From Desulfococcaceae bacterium HSG9 (GTDB lineage Bacteria > Desulfobacterota > Desulfobacteria > Desulfobacterales > JAUCGF01), in the NCBI GenBank assembly GCA_030378005.1, contig JAUCGF010000079.1, positions 29,454 through 93,453 on the forward strand: a stretch of 64,000 bases of DNA, read 5' to 3'. The notes beneath the pieces are model-generated. The model did no database searches, was not told where the DNA came from, and worked only from the letters and a program-made list of their open reading frames with translations. The position numbers were made by a program, and so were the translations under genes. Shown piece by piece: positions 61,905 through 64,000 of this stretch (the stretch's first letter is position 1; every line of letters begins with the position of its first letter).

Positions 61905-62853
61905 TCAGATTTCAACCTGATTCAGCCATAATGAATGTTTCGGAGTATATATGAAACGTATCCTATGACCAGGGTCGCTCAGAAACTCCTGACGTGTCGC
62001 CATGTATTTGAGTATGCCATCTTTACCTTTTATGCCTAAATCTATATTTATTTCACATTGTTCCGCAATAAGTTCGACTGATGAGGCTGACTTATGGGTA
62101 TTTAACTGATCGGCGATAAAAATCCATGGCGCATCAGGCGCGGTTTTGACAGTCAGCGCGATGTGAGCTGTATAATCCTTTTCTTTTCGAGCGGCTCCGA
62201 TTGTCCATGCGATAATTTTGCCGGTGGCGACTTCAAAATCAGCTGTCAGACATAACGTTCCATGACGATTATAATTATATTCGACACGCTGATGTTTTCC
62301 GCCGGGTTTTGCGGGTGGAGTCACATGCGTTTTTTCAAGAGCCTGAATTCCGGTTTTTTCATCATCACTTATAATTTTAACACCTTGTTCATGCAATTCC
62401 GACGCTTTATGGTAAATATCGCAGACATTGCGGCACCGCTCATCAAATATATCGGAGTCTTTTTCCGTAGTGTTCAGCTAATATCGGCTTTTGTTATAGG
62501 TCAGGTCAAATGACTTGATACTTAAATATCACAAATAATACCGTGATTAAGGGGCAGTTGATGTCGATTTCAGTATCAATTCATGTGTCCTGTACTATAG
62601 GCTTAATTTTGGCTTCATCCAAAAACCGTCAGACACTGGCGGGTGAAACAGATTTGACAATTTTTCTTTTGACGGCTTCATCAGCTATCTCTTTAAGCGT
62701 CCGGCGACTTATCACTTTTTCGGAATCGTCTGTCACCTCGCATGTGACAGCTACGATTTTAACAATCAGTTCTGGCGTGAAAGTCGCCGGCACGGGGGTT
62801 ATCATTGAGCGTTTCAATGACTTTTTCAAAAAACTCTTTCGGTGTGATGTCAC
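61905..62853 (-). pseudogene. second IS630-type (DDE) transposase remnant
   Basis: N-terminal piece (62853-62629): ATFTPELIVKIVAVTCEV and SRRTLKEIADEAVKRKIVKS, as in IS630/ISSod10-like HTH regions. About 230 bases of multiply interrupted sequence follow. The catalytic piece (62396-61905) reads ISDDEKTGIQALEKTHVTPP, YNYNRHGTLCLTADFEVATG, IFIADQLNTHKSASSVELIA (second Asp) and YTPKHSLWLNQVEI (with Glu), then stop. The C-terminal end after the Glu is lost. Not the same lineage as the nested element at 60061. Confidence 0.82.
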
Positions 62854-62860
62854 GGCTTTC

Positions 62861-63464
62861 TCATAAAAATTTTAGCCGCCGGAGCATTGACTCAAACTTG
62901 TCCGTACAGTCCGTCCAGCGCTCAATGGCTTCCTGAAAATTTTTGATTTCGGACTTGCGCAGAAAACGCATGGCCAAGCTATGCAAAGTGCTCATAATTT
63001 GTGCCTGATTCCCGGATTTCATTATGACCTTGTCTTCCTTCAGGGTCACATCGCGAATCCGGTTGTCGGATTCGACGCCCCAATGTTTTCTGACCGCACT
63101 GGCCGGTTCTTTGGGGGAATCGGAGTTTGCGGCCTCTTGACAGGTTATATAATAAGATGTTTCACTGCCGGTTTTGATGGTTTCAGGTTCAAAGGTTTCC
63201 CGTTCCATCACCGCTAAAGTCCGCAGCCCGCTACCGGCCCATCGTTTATGCAGTTTTAAATCCCTCATTGAATACAGCTTGGTGCGGCGCACGGTTACAC
63301 GGCCATGCCCCTTTTCCGTATCGATATCACTTCCGGCAGGCGTGCCTTCCGCCGCTGATTTTTTGCATTCCGCCGGCAGAACAGGCTGATTTTCTTTGAC
63401 TTGCGTTAAGTGACACCCGCCCGCCTGATGGATTTGGGCAGTGGTTTTGGGTGTAATCGGTCTT
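62861..63464 (-). pseudogene. ISAs1-family transposase, C-terminal half
   Basis: From about 63464 the minus strand reads ITPKTTAQIHQAGGCHLTQV then KENQPVL, the EKGHGRVTVRRTKLYSM block and AVRKHWGVESDNRIRDVTLK, ending NQAQIMSTLHSLAMRFLRKS. The pattern QVKxNQ ... HGRxExR ... IRxHWGIEN ... DVxFxED ... GNxxxNxxxLRxLALNLL is that of ISAs1/H-repeat transposases. The N-terminal half and start are missing; the downstream frame remains open. Confidence 0.8.
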
Positions 63465-63743
63465 ATCCAAAATTTAAATTAAATATTGCAATAATATCAA
63501 ATAATTAAACACATGGAATTTTGCATGAAGCTGAAAATGTGTGCATAACGACAAAAAATTGTAGATTTTAGTCTCACAATATGATAACGGATTGAGGTAA
63601 TATAACATCAGTTCGACATAATACTATCTGTTTTTATAGGGAATTATTACGATATTGTGTTTAACATGATAATTTCTTGACAAATAATAGTTTCACTTGT
63701 ACAAAATTCAAAATTTAATTTTAAATCAGCACAGGAGGCAATT

Positions 63744-64000
63744 ATGACGTATCCGCCGATCACTTCGCTGTTTTGTGATGTCGATGATTTCAGCAATGAA
63801 TTCGAACCCTGGTATAATCAAAGTCTTATAACTTTAGGAATGAAAAAACGAAATAAACCATCTTCAATGTCATTAACCTGAATTATTCATAAACGCATTA
63901 TGAGATCAATTTTCAACCCGCTGCCGTTAAAAAATCTAACTGATCGCAACTCTGCGGTGGTTATCGGGAGAGTGCCCGGCACTTCCTGTCGGTATCGCTG
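63744..64000 (+). pseudogene. IS982-like transposase, N-terminal fragment reaching the window edge
   Basis: ATG 63744 follows CAGGAGGCA. The first 45 codons read MTYPPITSLFCDVDDFSNEF, EPWYNQSLIT and KKRNKPSSMSLT, then TGA at 63879. This matches the IS982 start (LFCxxDDFxxxF ... KRxRxxxMSLSE). Downstream, in another frame, LIATLRWLSGECPALPVGIA may correspond to the GECTGISFIDS region. The rest lies beyond the window. Confidence 0.6.

Noticed and set aside
1..64000. CRISPR array, prophage or integron
   Set aside because: No regularly spaced direct repeats, phage structural genes, integrase or attC-like sites were seen; the repeats present are dispersed inverted repeats and IS remnants.

Overview
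The window looks like the chromosome of a Gram-negative, probably anaerobic Desulfobacterota (sulfate-reducer-like) bacterium. The lineage is inferred from the mixture of genes: a multihaem c-type cytochrome joined to a cytochrome b domain, an HdrD-like CCG iron-sulfur protein, an orphan AmmeMemoRadiSam radical-SAM enzyme, many hybrid kinases and response regulators, a TolC/adaptor system, Pal-type and MltD-type lipoproteins and PlsB. No rRNA is present to fix the species.

Layout. 0-1.7 kb (minus strand): the rplU-rpmA-obgE operon, interrupted by a hicBA toxin-antitoxin pair. 2.4-15.9 kb (plus strand): a large lipoate-centred operon behind a sigma-54-like promoter. It encodes E2, E3, an inserted DUF5678/retropepsin pair, a LipB-LipA fusion, a Lin0512 protein, E1 alpha, E1 beta and AcoX. 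It continues with a six-haem cytochrome c/b membrane protein, a GcvH-like lipoyl carrier, an HdrD-like Fe-S protein and a lipoate-protein ligase. Together these can make lipoate, attach it, oxidise acetoin or pyruvate, and (by inference) pass electrons from a dihydrolipoyl carrier to the membrane. 16.4-23.5 kb: methyltransferase, exported LPP20-like protein, MltD transglycosylase, lone HPt protein, PP-loop enzyme, AmrS, membrane protein, and an IS1 relic. 23.8-31.7 kb: GAF-HlyD adaptor, second adaptor, small protein and TolC-like lipoprotein with C-terminal repeats, followed by a response regulator and hybrid kinase.

31.9-37.6 kb: M50-like protease, PilZ protein, two FabG reductases plus a decayed third copy, thioesterase and a REC-guanylyl/adenylyl cyclase. 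37.7-42.7 kb: complete livKHMGF branched-chain amino-acid ABC transporter. 42.8-51.6 kb: two tandem REC-DUF4388 regulators, an unusual Ser/Thr kinase, an FHA protein and a hybrid histidine kinase. 51.6-59.6 kb: NamZ exo-muramidase, PlsB, a MurU-AmgK fusion (peptidoglycan recycling), a J-domain protein, tRNA-Val and tRNA-Asp behind a consensus promoter, and an OmpA/Pal lipoprotein. 59.7-64.0 kb: a graveyard of insertion sequences (ISKra4 with a nested, internally deleted IS630; another IS630-type; ISAs1; IS982), none apparently intact.

Several families of short dispersed inverted repeats occupy intergenic spaces throughout. The strongest candidates for something not well described are the lipoyl-carrier/HdrD/cytochrome module within the aco-like operon, and the protease pair inserted in the same operon between two copies of the E3 gene end.
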